DNA of 11,473 nt from an uncultured Sphingobacteriales bacterium. Lineage in GTDB: Bacteria; Bacteroidota; Bacteroidia; Chitinophagales; Chitinophagaceae. Position 1 is the stretch's first letter. Each line of letters starts with the position of its first letter. The notes beneath the pieces are model-generated. The model was not told where the DNA came from. It searched no databases and saw only the letters and a program-made list of their open reading frames with translations. Shown here piece after piece: positions 1 through 7,288 of the stretch. The DNA lies in the NCBI GenBank assembly GCA_946479435.1, contig CAMLFX010000096.1, positions 1-11,473 on the forward strand. The letters are read 5' to 3'. The translations under genes and the position numbers were made by a program.

Positions 1-320
1 AATGGTTGAAAAACCTGAGCCACGTACGCTTTGGCCGTATGGACAAACGTTTCAGTGAAAATCAAAATACTTCTATACTTGCCACTGTTGAAAGCTTAAC
101 AGGTAAACAAGTAACAGATATCGAACGTCGTCAGATATTACATGGCCCAGATGAAGTTGATTTGGTTTACTCTGGTCTGGAAGATACAATGATAGGTTCC
201 TATCATGAGATACGCGAATCAATGCTGTCACTAAACATGACAGATATGCGTACTGCGGCTTTTGTAGTTGCTATCAACAAAGTTGGTGTTGCTTACGAAG
301 AGCTGGGTATTTTCCCATAG
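1..320 (+). CDS. gdhA: Glutamate dehydrogenase, C-terminal fragment (Glu/Leu/Phe/Val dehydrogenase family)
   Basis: This is the 3' end of a gene whose start lies upstream of the window; the frame is open from base 3 and ends at TAG 318-320, giving 105 visible residues. The enzyme interconverts glutamate and 2-oxoglutarate plus ammonia using NAD(P)H in the cytoplasm. The visible part begins WLKNLSHVRFGRM, which resembles the 'EWLKNLNHVSYGR' segment of the glutamate dehydrogenase family. It later has SGLEDTM and, near the end, MRTAAFVVAINKV, matching the family's conserved 'SGLxxTM' and 'RTAAYVxAIxKV' C-terminal helices. The family call is strong. The exact paralogue (gdhA or gdhB) and cofactor preference cannot be told from this fragment, because the dinucleotide-binding domain lies mostly outside. 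A strong terminator follows 12 bases after the stop, so this is the last gene of its transcript. Confidence 0.87.
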   Translation, partial: WLKNLSHVRFGRMDKRFSENQNTSILATVESLTGKQVTDIERRQILHGPDEVDLVYSGLEDTMIGSYHEIRESMLSLNMTDMRTAAFVVAINKVGVAYEELGIFP

Positions 321-332
321 CAGATATAATAC

Positions 333-381
333 TAATAAACTAACAAGGGCTATCATTTCGATAGCCCTTGTTAGTTTATTA
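333..381. terminator. Bidirectional hairpin terminator between gdhA and the helicase gene
   Basis: Bases 333-354 and 360-381 form a perfect 22-bp inverted repeat around the 5-base loop ATTTC (355-359). The loop-proximal 10 bp (AAGGGCTATC) hold the G+C pairs. The outer part is A-rich on the 5' side and T-rich on the 3' side (TTAGTTTATT), so both strands read as GC stem plus U-rich tract. It lies between two convergent stop codons and would end transcription of both genes. The outer edge includes the helicase stop codon (TAA, complement of 379-381). Confidence 0.9.
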
Positions 382-1662
382 AAACGAATTAGGGCCTTGT
401 TTGGGTCTTGGTTTCTGTTTGAACTTGTTATTCCTGTTTTTGTGAAAACCACCTGATATTGCCCCCGGCCTTTTAACCACTTGTTTGTTTTTGGGTAAAT
501 TGATGATCACTCTGCCCGATTCACTTGAAGGGAACGGGTGTGTATCAACCACCGGTATAGGGAAACCCAATAGTTTTTGAATGTCTTTTAGCTCGCTTAG
601 CTCTTCAGCATCGCAAAAAGAAAGCGATATGCCACTGGCTCCCGCACGCGCAGTACGGCCTATGCGATGCACGTATGTTTCAGGTATATTAGGCAGATCG
701 AAATTAATAACATGCGATATGGCATCTACATCAATACCTCTTGCTGCAATATCAGTAGCAACTAATACAGGAGTTTCTCCCGATTTAAAGTTACTCAAAG
801 CACGTTGCCTCGCATTTTGAGATTTATTACCGTGTATTGCTTCCGCTTTTATGCCATCTTTATGCAGGTCTTTTACTACTTTGTCTGCACCATGTTTGGT
901 ACGCGTAAAAACAATAGCACTGGTTACTTCTTTGCCTTTCAGTAAATAGGCCAGCAGTTTCTTTTTATCTTTTTTATCTACATAGTATAAAGATTGGTCA
1001 ATCTTTTCTGCTGTAGATGAAACAGGTGTCACTTCAACTTTTTCAGGTTTATGTAATATTGTATTAGCCAGCTTTTGTATTTCAGCAGGCATGGTAGCCG
1101 AGAAAAACAAAGTTTGCCTTTGGGTGGGCAACATCGCAACCACTTTCTTTACATCATGTATAAATCCCATATCCAGCATCCGGTCAGCTTCATCCAATAC
1201 AAACAGATTAATGTCTTTCAGGTTGATGTGTTTTTGTTGTATCAGGTCAAGTAGTCTACCGGGTGTAGCTATTAAAATATCAGTGCCATTTTTCAATGCT
1301 TGTACCTGCGATCCTTGTGGTACGCCACCAAATATTACCAGCGATTTTAAGCGTAGGTTTTTACCATAGTTCTTAAAGCTTTCATCTATCTGTATAGCTA
1401 ATTCGCGTGTTGGGGTAAGTACCAGGGCTTTAATGCTTCTATTGTAGGCTTTGTTTTCTGCTTGTTGTTGTGTAAGCAGTTGTAATACAGGCAATGCAAA
1501 GGCTGCTGTTTTACCTGTGCCTGTTTGAGCACAGCCTAAAAGGTCTTTCTTTTTCAGCACTATCGGTATAGCTTCTTGCTGTATCGGGGTGGGATGTGTA
1601 TATCCTTCTGTCTCTAATGCCTCCAACAATGGGGCTATCAGGTTTAATTCTTTAAATGTCAT
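379..1662 (-). CDS. rhlE: DEAD-box ATP-dependent RNA helicase, RhlE-like
   Basis: This 427-residue protein is an ATP-driven RNA helicase that remodels RNA duplexes, in bacteria typically in ribosome assembly, RNA decay or cold adaptation. All core motifs are visible: a Q-motif with PTPIQQ (24-29), motif I AQTGTGKT (45-52), PTRELA (84-89), GG (112-113), TPGR (133-136), DEAD (157-160), SAT (188-190), VFTRTK (251-256), ARGID (307-311) and HRIGRTAR (332-339). A short basic, Asn/Lys/Pro-rich tail (about 395-427) follows the second RecA domain, typical of RNA-binding extensions in RhlE-type proteins. The ATG at 1660-1662 gives the usual N-terminus (MTFKELNL) just before the Q-motif. Upstream, 1727-1734 carries a -7 element on this strand. 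The gene is apparently monocistronic and ends inside the shared terminator. The RhlE subgroup is inferred from the N-terminal sequence style; the superfamily is certain. Confidence 0.93.
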   Translation of the reverse strand: MTFKELNLIAPLLEALETEGYTHPTPIQQEAIPIVLKKKDLLGCAQTGTGKTAAFALPVLQLLTQQQAENKAYNRSIKALVLTPTRELAIQIDESFKNYGKNLRLKSLVIFGGVPQGSQVQALKNGTDILIATPGRLLDLIQQKHINLKDINLFVLDEADRMLDMGFIHDVKKVVAMLPTQRQTLFFSATMPAEIQKLANTILHKPEKVEVTPVSSTAEKIDQSLYYVDKKDKKKLLAYLLKGKEVTSAIVFTRTKHGADKVVKDLHKDGIKAEAIHGNKSQNARQRALSNFKSGETPVLVATDIAARGIDVDAISHVINFDLPNIPETYVHRIGRTARAGASGISLSFCDAEELSELKDIQKLLGFPIPVVDTHPFPSSESGRVIINLPKNKQVVKRPGAISGGFHKNRNNKFKQKPRPKQGPNSF

Positions 1663-1726
1663 TTAGTATATAATAAAATTACCGGGGCCGGTCTACATTT
1701 TAGGCGGGAACTCAATAATTGCTGTG

Positions 1727-1734
1727 CAAAGATA
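1727..1734 (-). promoter_or_regulatory. Candidate -7 promoter element of the helicase gene
   Basis: On the minus strand this reads TATCTTTG, an exact match to the Bacteroidota -7 consensus TAnnTTTG. It lies 64 bases upstream of the helicase ATG, implying a leader of roughly 55-60 nt. No convincing TTG-type -33 element is seen at the expected spacing. The inferred leader contains a GC-rich 12-base near-palindrome ACCGG-GG-CCGGT (1681-1692) of unknown meaning. Confidence 0.5.
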
Positions 1735-1800
1735 CTGGTTTTTATTTATGTGATGTTTGTCTCACCCCTTCGGGGTTATGATAGTAAATAATATTATAAC

Positions 1801-1808
1801 TATGTTCG
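1801..1808 (+). promoter_or_regulatory. Weak candidate -7 element upstream of the esterase gene
   Basis: TATGTTCG differs by one base from TAnnTTTG and lies 10 bases before the esterase ATG, so the transcript would have a very short leader. The upstream bases 1781-1800 are almost pure A/T. No -33 element is clear, so this is a tentative call. Confidence 0.3.
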
Positions 1809-1818
1809 CCTCTTCATT

Positions 1819-2625
1819 ATGAAAAATATCGTTCTATTATTGGCACTCACATGCTCACTACTTGTAGCCAATGCACAAAGCAAATCAGCAAAACCATTAA
1901 CTATTGGCGTAACCGATAAAATTGTTTCGAAAGAACTTTCTGAAACACGCCTGTTAAATATCTATCTGCCCGATAGCTACGCTAATAACGATACAGCCCC
2001 ATATCCGGTTATCTATTTACTGGATGGCTCTACTAACGAAGACTTCCTGCACATTATGGGCCTGGTACAATACCTTACCATGATAGGTGCTATGCCTGAA
2101 ACAGTTGTTGTGGGTATAGCCAATGTAGATCGTAGAAGGGATTTTACATTTCCCACCCAAGTAGAAGAGGATAAAAAGTTAGTGCCTGTTTCTGGCGGGG
2201 CTACAAAGTTTATATCCTTCGTAGAGAAGGAACTGAAACCATACGTAGAGCGCACTTATAAGGTGAGTAAACAAAGTACACTAATTGGGCAGTCGTTGGG
2301 CGGACTGATGGCTACGCAGCTATTGTTCAGCAAGCCGGAATTGTTCAACAATTATATAATTGTGAGTCCCAGTCTGTGGTGGAACAACGAATCTCTCTTG
2401 CAACAAACAAAGTTGTTAAAAGATAAGTCTTATGCGGACACTAAAGTGTATGTAGCAGCGGGCGAAGAGGGCGAGAGGATGATAGATGACGCAAAAAGGC
2501 TAAACAATATTTTACAACAGAATATGATAAACTCCAGCTTCCATTTCATGCCTGCTGAAACACACCTTACAATATTGCATAACTGTATTTACAACGCTCT
2601 TCAGGAAATTAACAAAGTAAAATAG
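1819..2625 (+). CDS. Secreted alpha/beta-hydrolase, putative esterase (esterase D / IroE-like family)
   Basis: This 268-residue protein begins with a typical Sec signal peptide: Lys-3, a hydrophobic core IVLLLALTCSLLV, then ANAQ with likely cleavage after Ala-19, so it should be exported to the periplasm. The mature part is an alpha/beta-hydrolase. The strand segment YPVIYLLDG (62-70) and the nucleophile elbow GQSLGG (157-162, Ser-159) fit the putative-esterase family that includes siderophore esterases. His-249 in ETHLTI near the C-terminus is the likely catalytic histidine. The acidic member is not clear; Glu-216 or Glu-217 in AGEEGE, or Asp-223, are options. The true substrate cannot be read from the sequence and no siderophore gene is nearby. 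The next gene, ftsE, starts 55 bases downstream with its own promoter-like octamer, so the two are probably not an obligate operon. Confidence 0.85.
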   Translation: MKNIVLLLALTCSLLVANAQSKSAKPLTIGVTDKIVSKELSETRLLNIYLPDSYANNDTAPYPVIYLLDGSTNEDFLHIMGLVQYLTMIGAMPETVVVGIANVDRRRDFTFPTQVEEDKKLVPVSGGATKFISFVEKELKPYVERTYKVSKQSTLIGQSLGGLMATQLLFSKPELFNNYIIVSPSLWWNNESLLQQTKLLKDKSYADTKVYVAAGEEGERMIDDAKRLNNILQQNMINSSFHFMPAETHLTILHNCIYNALQEINKVK

Positions 2626-2656
2626 CTTCTGCTTTCGGATACTGGAGATTAGCTGT

Positions 2657-2664
2657 TATTTTTG
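2657..2664 (+). promoter_or_regulatory. Candidate -7 promoter element of ftsE
   Basis: TATTTTTG is an exact TAnnTTTG match, 16 bases before the ftsE ATG. TTTCG at 2633-2637, 19 bases upstream, could serve as a degenerate -33 element. This implies a leader of about 10 nt with no clear Shine-Dalgarno sequence beyond AGG at 2673-2675. Confidence 0.5.
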
Positions 2665-2680
2665 TTACAAATAGGTACTG

Positions 2681-3373
2681 ATGAACGGTAATGCAATTGT
2701 TTCTTTAAGAAATGCCAATATATACCAGGGTAAAAGCGAGATATTACACAATGTAAATCTTGAAATAGGTAAGGGCGAGTTTGTTTACCTGATAGGTAAA
2801 ACAGGTACAGGTAAATCCAGCCTGTTGAAGACATTATATGGCGACCTTTATTTAAAAGAAGGAGATGGTGAAGTTGTGGGATTCGATTTGAAAAAATTAA
2901 AGTGGCAAAATATACCGCAACTAAGACGTAATCTTGGCATTATATTCCAGGATTTTCGTCTGCTTACAGATAGGAATGTGCATGACAACCTTGAATTTGT
3001 TTTAAAAGCTACGGGTTGGACTGATAAAATAAAGATCAAAGAAAAAATAGAAAACGTTCTTTCTAAAGTAGGTCTGCGCGAGAAAGGTTTCAAAATGCCT
3101 TACGAAATGTCGGGTGGCGAACAGCAGCGGGTAGATATAGCACGTGCATTGCTCAACAACCCTAAGCTAATAGTTGCTGATGAACCTACCGGCAACCTGG
3201 ACCCGGAAACTACCGATGAAATAATGCAGATACTACTCAATATATGTAAAGATTACCATGCTGCCGTTATTATGGCTACTCACGATTACTCTATCATTCA
3301 AAAGAACCCTGCAAGGGTAGTACGTATTGAAAGTAATACTGTGAAGGAAATTTCAGCAGTAGGTTTAGTATAA
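2681..3373 (+). CDS. ftsE: Cell-division ATP-binding protein FtsE (ABC transporter ATPase)
   Basis: This 230-residue protein is an ABC-type ATPase of the FtsE class. With the membrane protein FtsX it couples ATP hydrolysis to activation of peptidoglycan hydrolases at the division site, on the cytoplasmic face of the inner membrane. Motifs in order are Walker A GKTGTGKS (39-46), Q-loop Gln-90 within FQDFRLL, signature SGGEQQR (144-150), Walker B LIVADEP (163-169) followed by the TGNLDP D-loop, and switch His-201 in ATHDY. FQDFRLL and [10 protein letters not shown] are characteristic of the FtsE/LolD/MacB branch, and the N-terminal style ([12 protein letters not shown]) fits FtsE as annotated in Bacteroidota. 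LolD is the main alternative. No ftsX follows; the downstream neighbour is on the opposite strand and its stop codon touches this one. Confidence 0.85.
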   Translation: MNGNAIVSLRNANIYQGKSEILHNVNLEIGKGEFVYLIGKTGTGKSSLLKTLYGDLYLKEGDGEVVGFDLKKLKWQNIPQLRRNLGIIFQDFRLLTDRNVHDNLEFVLKATGWTDKIKIKEKIENVLSKVGLREKGFKMPYEMSGGEQQRVDIARALLNNPKLIVADEPTGNLDPETTDEIMQILLNICKDYHAAVIMATHDYSIIQKNPARVVRIESNTVKEISAVGLV

Positions 3374-4144
3374 CTAATATCCCCTCGCGGCTTTAAATAG
3401 GTGCTTTGCTAAGCTGTAAGGGTACAGTATTGGAAGTAGCAATATGTACAGCGGGTTAAGCTTACCCAGGCGACGGAATGCCCTCAATTCCCCTTTTCGC
3501 ATTTTCCATTTATCGGCACTAAGGCCTCCGGTGCTAAGTACCGGCCTGTTTATTTGCGTCAGGGGTATGTTGATGAAGAATACATGGTTTTTATGGGCAA
3601 TACGCAGCCACATGTCATAATCTTCCATGTGGTGCATGGTTGGTTCAAAACGGTATTTATTGTTATTGCGCATAATGGCGCAAGGAGTGGCTATGGGGTT
3701 GCCCTGTAACAGCTTTACAAATGGTAGACGGTAGAGTGTACCCGACTCCGGTAGCGTTATGGAATTAATATTTTCCAGTGTATAAGGATGGTATAATAGT
3801 GCAATGGGAATATTTACAGACGATAATATAGACGCAACTATCTCCAGCTTCTTAGGGTGCCATACATCATCAGCATCCAGAAAAGCTATATAGTCGCCGG
3901 TAGCAGCATCCAGGCCTTTGTTACGTGCGGTCGATGCCCCGTTATTATGTAGCAGTTGAATGTTTTTTATTTGATCGCCGTAAGTAGCAAGTATAGCAGG
4001 TGTTTCATCAGTACTAAAATCATCAACTACAATTATTTCGTAGGCCGGATGGCTTTGGGCCAAGCAACTATCGAGCGTGCGCCTGATAGTTGAAGCCGCA
4101 TTGTAGGCGGGTATCACTACGCTAAACTTAATATGCTCACTCAT
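3374..4144 (-). CDS. Family 2 glycosyltransferase
   Basis: This 256-residue GT-A fold enzyme should transfer a sugar from a nucleotide donor to a glycan or lipid-linked acceptor at the cytoplasmic side of the inner membrane. Visible family features are FSVVIPAYNA (7-16), VVDDFS (39-44), the donor-binding stretch NNGASTARNKG (67-77), the metal-binding DxD in FLDADDVW (88-95, Asp-90 and Asp-92), and the acidic pair Glu-174/Asp-175 in HMEDYDMW, likely including the catalytic base. A hydrophobic stretch near the C-terminus (PLYILLLPILYPYSL, 231-245) followed by a basic end suggests membrane association rather than a full membrane domain. The gene is the last of a three-gene operon; its ATG overlaps the upstream glycosyltransferase by 8 bases, indicating translational coupling. 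The sugar and acceptor are unknown. Confidence 0.9.
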   Translation of the reverse strand: MSEHIKFSVVIPAYNAASTIRRTLDSCLAQSHPAYEIIVVDDFSTDETPAILATYGDQIKNIQLLHNNGASTARNKGLDAATGDYIAFLDADDVWHPKKLEIVASILSSVNIPIALLYHPYTLENINSITLPESGTLYRLPFVKLLQGNPIATPCAIMRNNNKYRFEPTMHHMEDYDMWLRIAHKNHVFFINIPLTQINRPVLSTGGLSADKWKMRKGELRAFRRLGKLNPLYILLLPILYPYSLAKHLFKAARGY

Positions 4145-5240
4145 CCTTAAACAATGTTTTATATACGCCTAATAGTCTTTTCTCTTCTTCCTGCCAGCAA
4201 TACACCTCGCGCGCGCGCATACAGTTAGCCTGCAGTTCATTATAATATTTCTCATCCTGCAACATTTTATTCAGTGCCGCAGCAATATTTAGCGGAGTTA
4301 TAGTATCCAGCAGGTTAGCTATTTCAAAATGACTGTTTATGTTTTCATATTCGGGATATTTTGCGCAAAGCTGAGGTACACCATGGTGCATATAATCGAA
4401 AAAACGATTGGCTAAAGACAATTCATTGCTTAAGCTGGTAGCAACGAATAAGGTAATGCCAATGTATGCTTTCGCAGTATATTGGGGTAATTCTGCAGGC
4501 GGTACATATCCTTTAAATATGACCTTGTCCTGGAGACCCAGCTCTTGTACCAATACTTGGGCTTCTTCAAAATAATTGCCTTCTCCGCATATAATAAGTT
4601 GTGCCGGTACGTGCTGCATAGCAGGTATTAGTTGCTCAAAACAGCGTCCTTTATTTACTGCGCCCTGGTATAAAATATACTTATTCTTTTTCTCTGGTAT
4701 AGTAAAAGGTTTTAGTACAGTGGCGTTACGTACTATGGCATATTCTACGCCATACATCCGCCTGTACTCATCTACATAGCTTTGGTTTACCGTATAGCCA
4801 AAACGAAAGTGCGGCACGGTGTGCCTTTCAATGGCATACCACATCTTTTGTATGTTGGGTCGCGATACTACTTCTTCTATTTCACAAAATAATTCGTGTG
4901 CATCATACACCCTGTATATACCTCTTATTACCGATGCATAATAAACGGGCAATATTGTATCAAGGTCAATAGCACATACAGCATCCATCTTAATAAAAAA
5001 TAGACGGAACAGCAATTTTAAATTATAGGTAAAGTAAAACAACTTACCTGTATCTATTCGTTGTTTGATGCGCACTTGTTTGTATGGGCGCTCTATTAGT
5101 TTTTTGCTATTGGGGCGCTCCCTGCCAATAAGTGTAACCTTATAGCCCGCATTGTGCAGCGACGTACAGATACGTATCATACGCTGATCATAATTTGGGT
5201 CAGAGGTTACAGTAAGTACAATATGTTTGGGGCGGTTCAT
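4137..5240 (-). CDS. Family 4-like glycosyltransferase (GT-B fold)
   Basis: This 367-residue protein has the two-domain layout of a group 1 (GT4) glycosyltransferase. The N-terminal acceptor domain has DQRMIRICTSLHNAGY (18-33), followed by LIGRERP (37-43) and YDAHELFCE (112-120). The C-terminal donor domain begins near YQGAVNKGRC (191-200), continues through ICGEGNYFEEA (217-227) and FKGYVPPAELPQY (242-254), and ends with an acidic motif region around NELSLANRFFDYMHHGVP (272-289). It would use a nucleotide-sugar donor to extend a surface glycan. It shares an ATGA start/stop overlap with the formyltransferase upstream in the operon and overlaps the family 2 transferase downstream by 8 bases. 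A run of CG dinucleotides (4208-4218) encodes Arg-Ala-Arg near residues 342-344. Donor and linkage are unknown. Confidence 0.87.
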   Translation of the reverse strand: MNRPKHIVLTVTSDPNYDQRMIRICTSLHNAGYKVTLIGRERPNSKKLIERPYKQVRIKQRIDTGKLFYFTYNLKLLFRLFFIKMDAVCAIDLDTILPVYYASVIRGIYRVYDAHELFCEIEEVVSRPNIQKMWYAIERHTVPHFRFGYTVNQSYVDEYRRMYGVEYAIVRNATVLKPFTIPEKKNKYILYQGAVNKGRCFEQLIPAMQHVPAQLIICGEGNYFEEAQVLVQELGLQDKVIFKGYVPPAELPQYTAKAYIGITLFVATSLSNELSLANRFFDYMHHGVPQLCAKYPEYENINSHFEIANLLDTITPLNIAAALNKMLQDEKYYNELQANCMRAREVYCWQEEEKRLLGVYKTLFKDE

Positions 5241-5977
5241 GGGTGCTTCGTAAAATATACTTTTTCTCCGTTGATGATAGTATAGGGTGGCTCAAAGCCT
5301 GGCATGGATGTAGCGCGGATATGCCGCTCAATTTTTTCTTTATCCCAGTTGAGGTCTATCTGCTTTATATCGGTCATCTCATTTCTGAAATGTAGTGAGG
5401 TACCATATTTATCTGTCAAAGAAGCTTGGGATGCCGACGTATATCTACCATTAATAACATCAGCCAACGTTTCCTTAAACAATGCTAAAGATGCATCGTA
5501 AGTAAGCTGGTACAACTCATTTACCCAGCTGCCTTCTGGTATGGCAAATCTTTTTTGAAACAAAATATCGCCGTGATCTATACGTGCATCTATCTGGTGT
5601 ATGGTAGTACCAAATTCTTTTTTGTCATCCAGTATAGCAAAAGAGAATTGGTTACTGCCTCTGTATTCAGGTAAAGGTGCCATATGCAGGTTTACTGCGA
5701 TTTGGCTGGCTTTATCTATATGCTGTTGCTTTAGTATCTGGTGGTATTGAACCGAATATATTACATCTGCTTCTGGCATATTATCCGGGGCTTCATATAT
5801 CGGTATGTTATATTGTATGGCAAGCGCCGAAAGGTCACTTTTGCCTTCAAATTCTTTTCTCGCTTGTGTCAACAGCCCGGCAATCTCAATATTAAGATTA
5901 TCCTTTTCCGCTATCAGGTAGCTGAAGCATTCATAGCCAATAGGCTTTGAACCGAGGAAAATGATCTTTTTTCGCAT
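5237..5977 (-). CDS. Formyltransferase-family protein, likely sugar N-formyltransferase
   Basis: This 246-residue protein belongs to the 10-formyltetrahydrofolate-dependent formyltransferase fold that includes methionyl-tRNA formyltransferase, ArnA and the nucleotide-sugar formyltransferases. The N-terminus MRKKIIFLGSKPIGYE fits the Rossmann-like start. The catalytic Asn/His/Asp set is visible as Asn-96 and His-98 in NLHMAPLPEYRG and Asp-134 in ARIDHGDIL. The C-terminal part (from about 208) keeps only a short stretch, RATSMPGFEPPYTIINGEK, instead of the full tRNA-binding domain of a typical methionyl-tRNA enzyme of about 310 residues. The short C-terminus and the location as first gene of an operon with two glycosyltransferases favour N-formylation of an amino-sugar nucleotide for a surface glycan. 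The loop after YRG reads SNQFSFAI rather than the more usual xxP-type sequence. A near-consensus -7 element (TATTTTTA, complement of 5985-5992) sits 7 bases before the ATG. The substrate is inferred, not shown. Confidence 0.8.
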   Translation of the reverse strand: MRKKIIFLGSKPIGYECFSYLIAEKDNLNIEIAGLLTQARKEFEGKSDLSALAIQYNIPIYEAPDNMPEADVIYSVQYHQILKQQHIDKASQIAVNLHMAPLPEYRGSNQFSFAILDDKKEFGTTIHQIDARIDHGDILFQKRFAIPEGSWVNELYQLTYDASLALFKETLADVINGRYTSASQASLTDKYGTSLHFRNEMTDIKQIDLNWDKEKIERHIRATSMPGFEPPYTIINGEKVYFTKHP

Positions 5978-6012
5978 TAAGGCGTAAAAATAAGCGTTTT
6001 AATCTTGCGTTT

Positions 6013-6020
6013 TATTTTTG
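6013..6020 (+). promoter_or_regulatory. Candidate -7 promoter element of the 6034 glycosyltransferase gene
   Basis: TATTTTTG matches TAnnTTTG exactly and is the same octamer as before ftsE, here 13 bases before the ATG. It lies in the 56-bp divergent region shared with the formyltransferase operon. No clear TTG is seen at -33. The implied leader is very short, without a Shine-Dalgarno sequence. Confidence 0.45.
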
Positions 6021-6033
6021 TAACTCGCAGCCA

Positions 6034-7236
6034 ATGAGCAATAAGCGTATTCTCATACTTACCAACCGCGTGCCACATCCATTAAACGATGGTGGCAACC
6101 TGGCTATGCATGCCTTGGTACAAGGGTACCACAATGCAGGCTGGCAGGTGTATCTGTTGGCAATGAATACCTCGCGTCATTTTTTAACTGAGGCTACACT
6201 TGGCAATATCTATAACAATATTCATAAGTTTGAAACAGTCTATGTCAATAATGATGTGAAGATATTGCCAACATTTGCAAATTTTCTATTCAGCAAGCAG
6301 CCTAATCATGCTGTAAGGTTTAATAGTAAGGCGTATGCTCAGGCTCTTTCAAAAGCTATAACGGCTTTTCAACCCGATGTGGTACACGTAGAAAGCGTTT
6401 TTCTTACGGGTTATATACCTCTGGTAAAAAAGCTAACCAACGCAACTACAGTGCTGCGTATGCACAATGTTGAATACCAGGTATGGCAACGATTGGCTTC
6501 AGCTACAGGCAATATAATAAAGTGTACTTATCTGAACGATCTTGCTAACCGCATACGTAAATATGAGCTTGCTGCCTGGCGACAGTATGATCTTCTGCTA
6601 CCTATTACAGAAGCGGATGCTGTAGTAGTACAGCAGGCTTTACCTGGGGCAAAATTGCTGGTAGTGCCCTTTGGTATTGATATAAGCAGGCAACAGCAGA
6701 ATAGTGAGGAAGGGTGGGAGGCATACCATATAGGTGCTATGGATTGGTTACCCAATACTGAGGCCATTAAATGGTTTTTGTTAGAGGCATGGCCACTAAT
6801 TCACAAAAAGCATCCGGCTTTTACATTCAGTTTTGCGGGTCGTAATATGCCCGGTGAATTTTATCAAATGAATGTGCTTGGTGCAGTATGTTATGGCGAA
6901 GTGGCCGATGCACAGGCATTTATCGCCCACAAAAAAATATTAGTGGTGCCACTACATTCAGGTGGTGGTATCAGGGTAAAAATATTAGAAGCGATGGCAG
7001 CAGGCAAAGTAGTGATAAGTACCACTATAGGTATGCAAGGTATAGATGCGGTGCCTGACAAGCATTTTATTCAGGCAAATACAGCTACCGAGTTCTCTGT
7101 TGCTATCGATTGGGTATTATCCAACAAAGAGCAGGCTATAAATATCGGGCAGCAGGCAATGCGCTTAATAAAGGAAAAGTATGATGCAAGGAACATACAG
7201 TCGCAGCTAATTAACTGGTTATTGGCCAATATATAA
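6034..7236 (+). CDS. Family 4-like glycosyltransferase (TIGR03087-like)
   Basis: This 400-residue GT-B glycosyltransferase probably transfers a sugar in surface-glycan or exopolysaccharide synthesis at the cytoplasmic membrane. The N-terminus MSNKRILILTNRVPHPLNDG with GGNLAMHALVQGYHNAGW (20-37) is the usual opening of this group, including the NRxPxPxxxG pattern. FQPDVVHVE (112-120) and RMHNVEYQVW (142-151) belong to the acceptor domain. The donor domain has IGAMDWLPNTEAIKWF (233-248), FSFAGRNMP (265-273), and VPLHSGGGIRVKILEAMAAGK (305-325), which carries the acidic donor-phosphate/sugar-binding motif. It is distantly related to the protein encoded at 8565-9749. It starts 56 bases from the divergent formyltransferase gene; ribBA follows after 111 bases and appears to have its own promoter. 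The sugar specificity is unknown. Confidence 0.87.
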   Translation: MSNKRILILTNRVPHPLNDGGNLAMHALVQGYHNAGWQVYLLAMNTSRHFLTEATLGNIYNNIHKFETVYVNNDVKILPTFANFLFSKQPNHAVRFNSKAYAQALSKAITAFQPDVVHVESVFLTGYIPLVKKLTNATTVLRMHNVEYQVWQRLASATGNIIKCTYLNDLANRIRKYELAAWRQYDLLLPITEADAVVVQQALPGAKLLVVPFGIDISRQQQNSEEGWEAYHIGAMDWLPNTEAIKWFLLEAWPLIHKKHPAFTFSFAGRNMPGEFYQMNVLGAVCYGEVADAQAFIAHKKILVVPLHSGGGIRVKILEAMAAGKVVISTTIGMQGIDAVPDKHFIQANTATEFSVAIDWVLSNKEQAINIGQQAMRLIKEKYDARNIQSQLINWLLANI

Positions 7237-7288
7237 GCGTATTTTCCTTTTTTATCAGCATTTATAACCGTTGCATCGCTTTTAATTA

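Noticed and set aside
1764..1776. Small hairpin ACCCC-TTC-GGGGT in the helicase/esterase intergenic region
   Set aside because: The stem is only 5 bp and lacks a following T-tract, and it lies upstream of both inferred transcripts; no function can be supported.
7220..7231. 12-base palindrome TATTGGCCAATA at the end of a glycosyltransferase gene
   Set aside because: It lies in coding sequence (Leu-Leu-Ala-Asn-Ile), has no loop or T-tract for a terminator, and no second copy was seen nearby.
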